In this document: positions 6,223 to 6,245 of the stretch, piece by piece | Layout of the letters: every line of letters starts with the position of its first letter | How positions within the stretch are numbered: the first letter of the stretch is position 1 | Source: Acidobacteriaceae bacterium | Lineage (GTDB): Bacteria > Acidobacteriota > Terriglobia > Terriglobales > Acidobacteriaceae | Assembly (NCBI GenBank): GCA_025462785.1 | Contig: JAOAPG010000036.1 | Coordinates: forward strand, 1 to 6,245 | DNA length: 6,245 nt | Reading direction: 5' to 3' | Translations under genes and position numbers: made by a program | The notes under the pieces: generated by a model | Told to the model about the DNA's origin: nothing | What the model saw: the letters and a program-made list of their open reading frames with translations, nothing else | Database searches by the model: none

Positions 6223-6245
6223 CGATAGAGGCTGTCCAGAACATA

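Overview
The window looks like ordinary chromosomal DNA from a soil-type, Gram-negative-like bacterium. Acidobacteriota is my best guess, but it is an inference. It rests on the mixed base composition (by eye a little above half G+C), on a large TPR protein with a Pro/Ala-rich acidic tail, and on an acyl-activating/ACP/acyltransferase fusion. No phylogenetic marker is present. I see no RNA gene, mobile element, CRISPR array, phage gene or plasmid function.

Layout: (1) Positions 1-1919, minus strand, hold the first 639 residues of a TPR-repeat protein whose 3' end lies beyond the left edge. (2) Positions 1920-2200 are a 281-bp divergent intergenic region. It carries several short dyads and direct repeats and one passable sigma-70-like promoter for the rightward gene. 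(3) Positions 2201-4720, plus strand, encode an 839-residue fusion of an AMP-forming acyl-CoA/acyl-ACP synthetase, an acyl-carrier-protein domain and a C-terminal PlsC-type acyltransferase. (4) Positions 4726-6207, minus strand, encode a 493-residue membrane protein of unknown function with six predicted membrane segments, a large beta-rich soluble domain and a C-terminal beta-rich domain. It converges on the fusion gene with only 5 bp between the stop codons.

How the parts relate: the fusion protein is the most informative gene. It appears to hold all three steps of fatty-acid salvage or phospholipid re-acylation in one chain: ATP-dependent activation, thioester carriage on a built-in ACP, and transfer to a lysophospholipid or similar acceptor. 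This is the logic of E. coli Aas, but the catalytic domains are in the opposite order and the carrier is fused in. The ACP phosphopantetheine site reads S-S-L instead of D-S-L. The TPR gene is transcribed divergently from the fusion gene and could share control through the intergenic repeats. The membrane protein is not in an operon with either, and its position gives no firm functional clue.

I find no clearly new multi-gene system. The points most worth checking are the domain order and altered carrier motif of the fusion protein, the repeated elements around its putative promoter, and the uncharacterised membrane protein.
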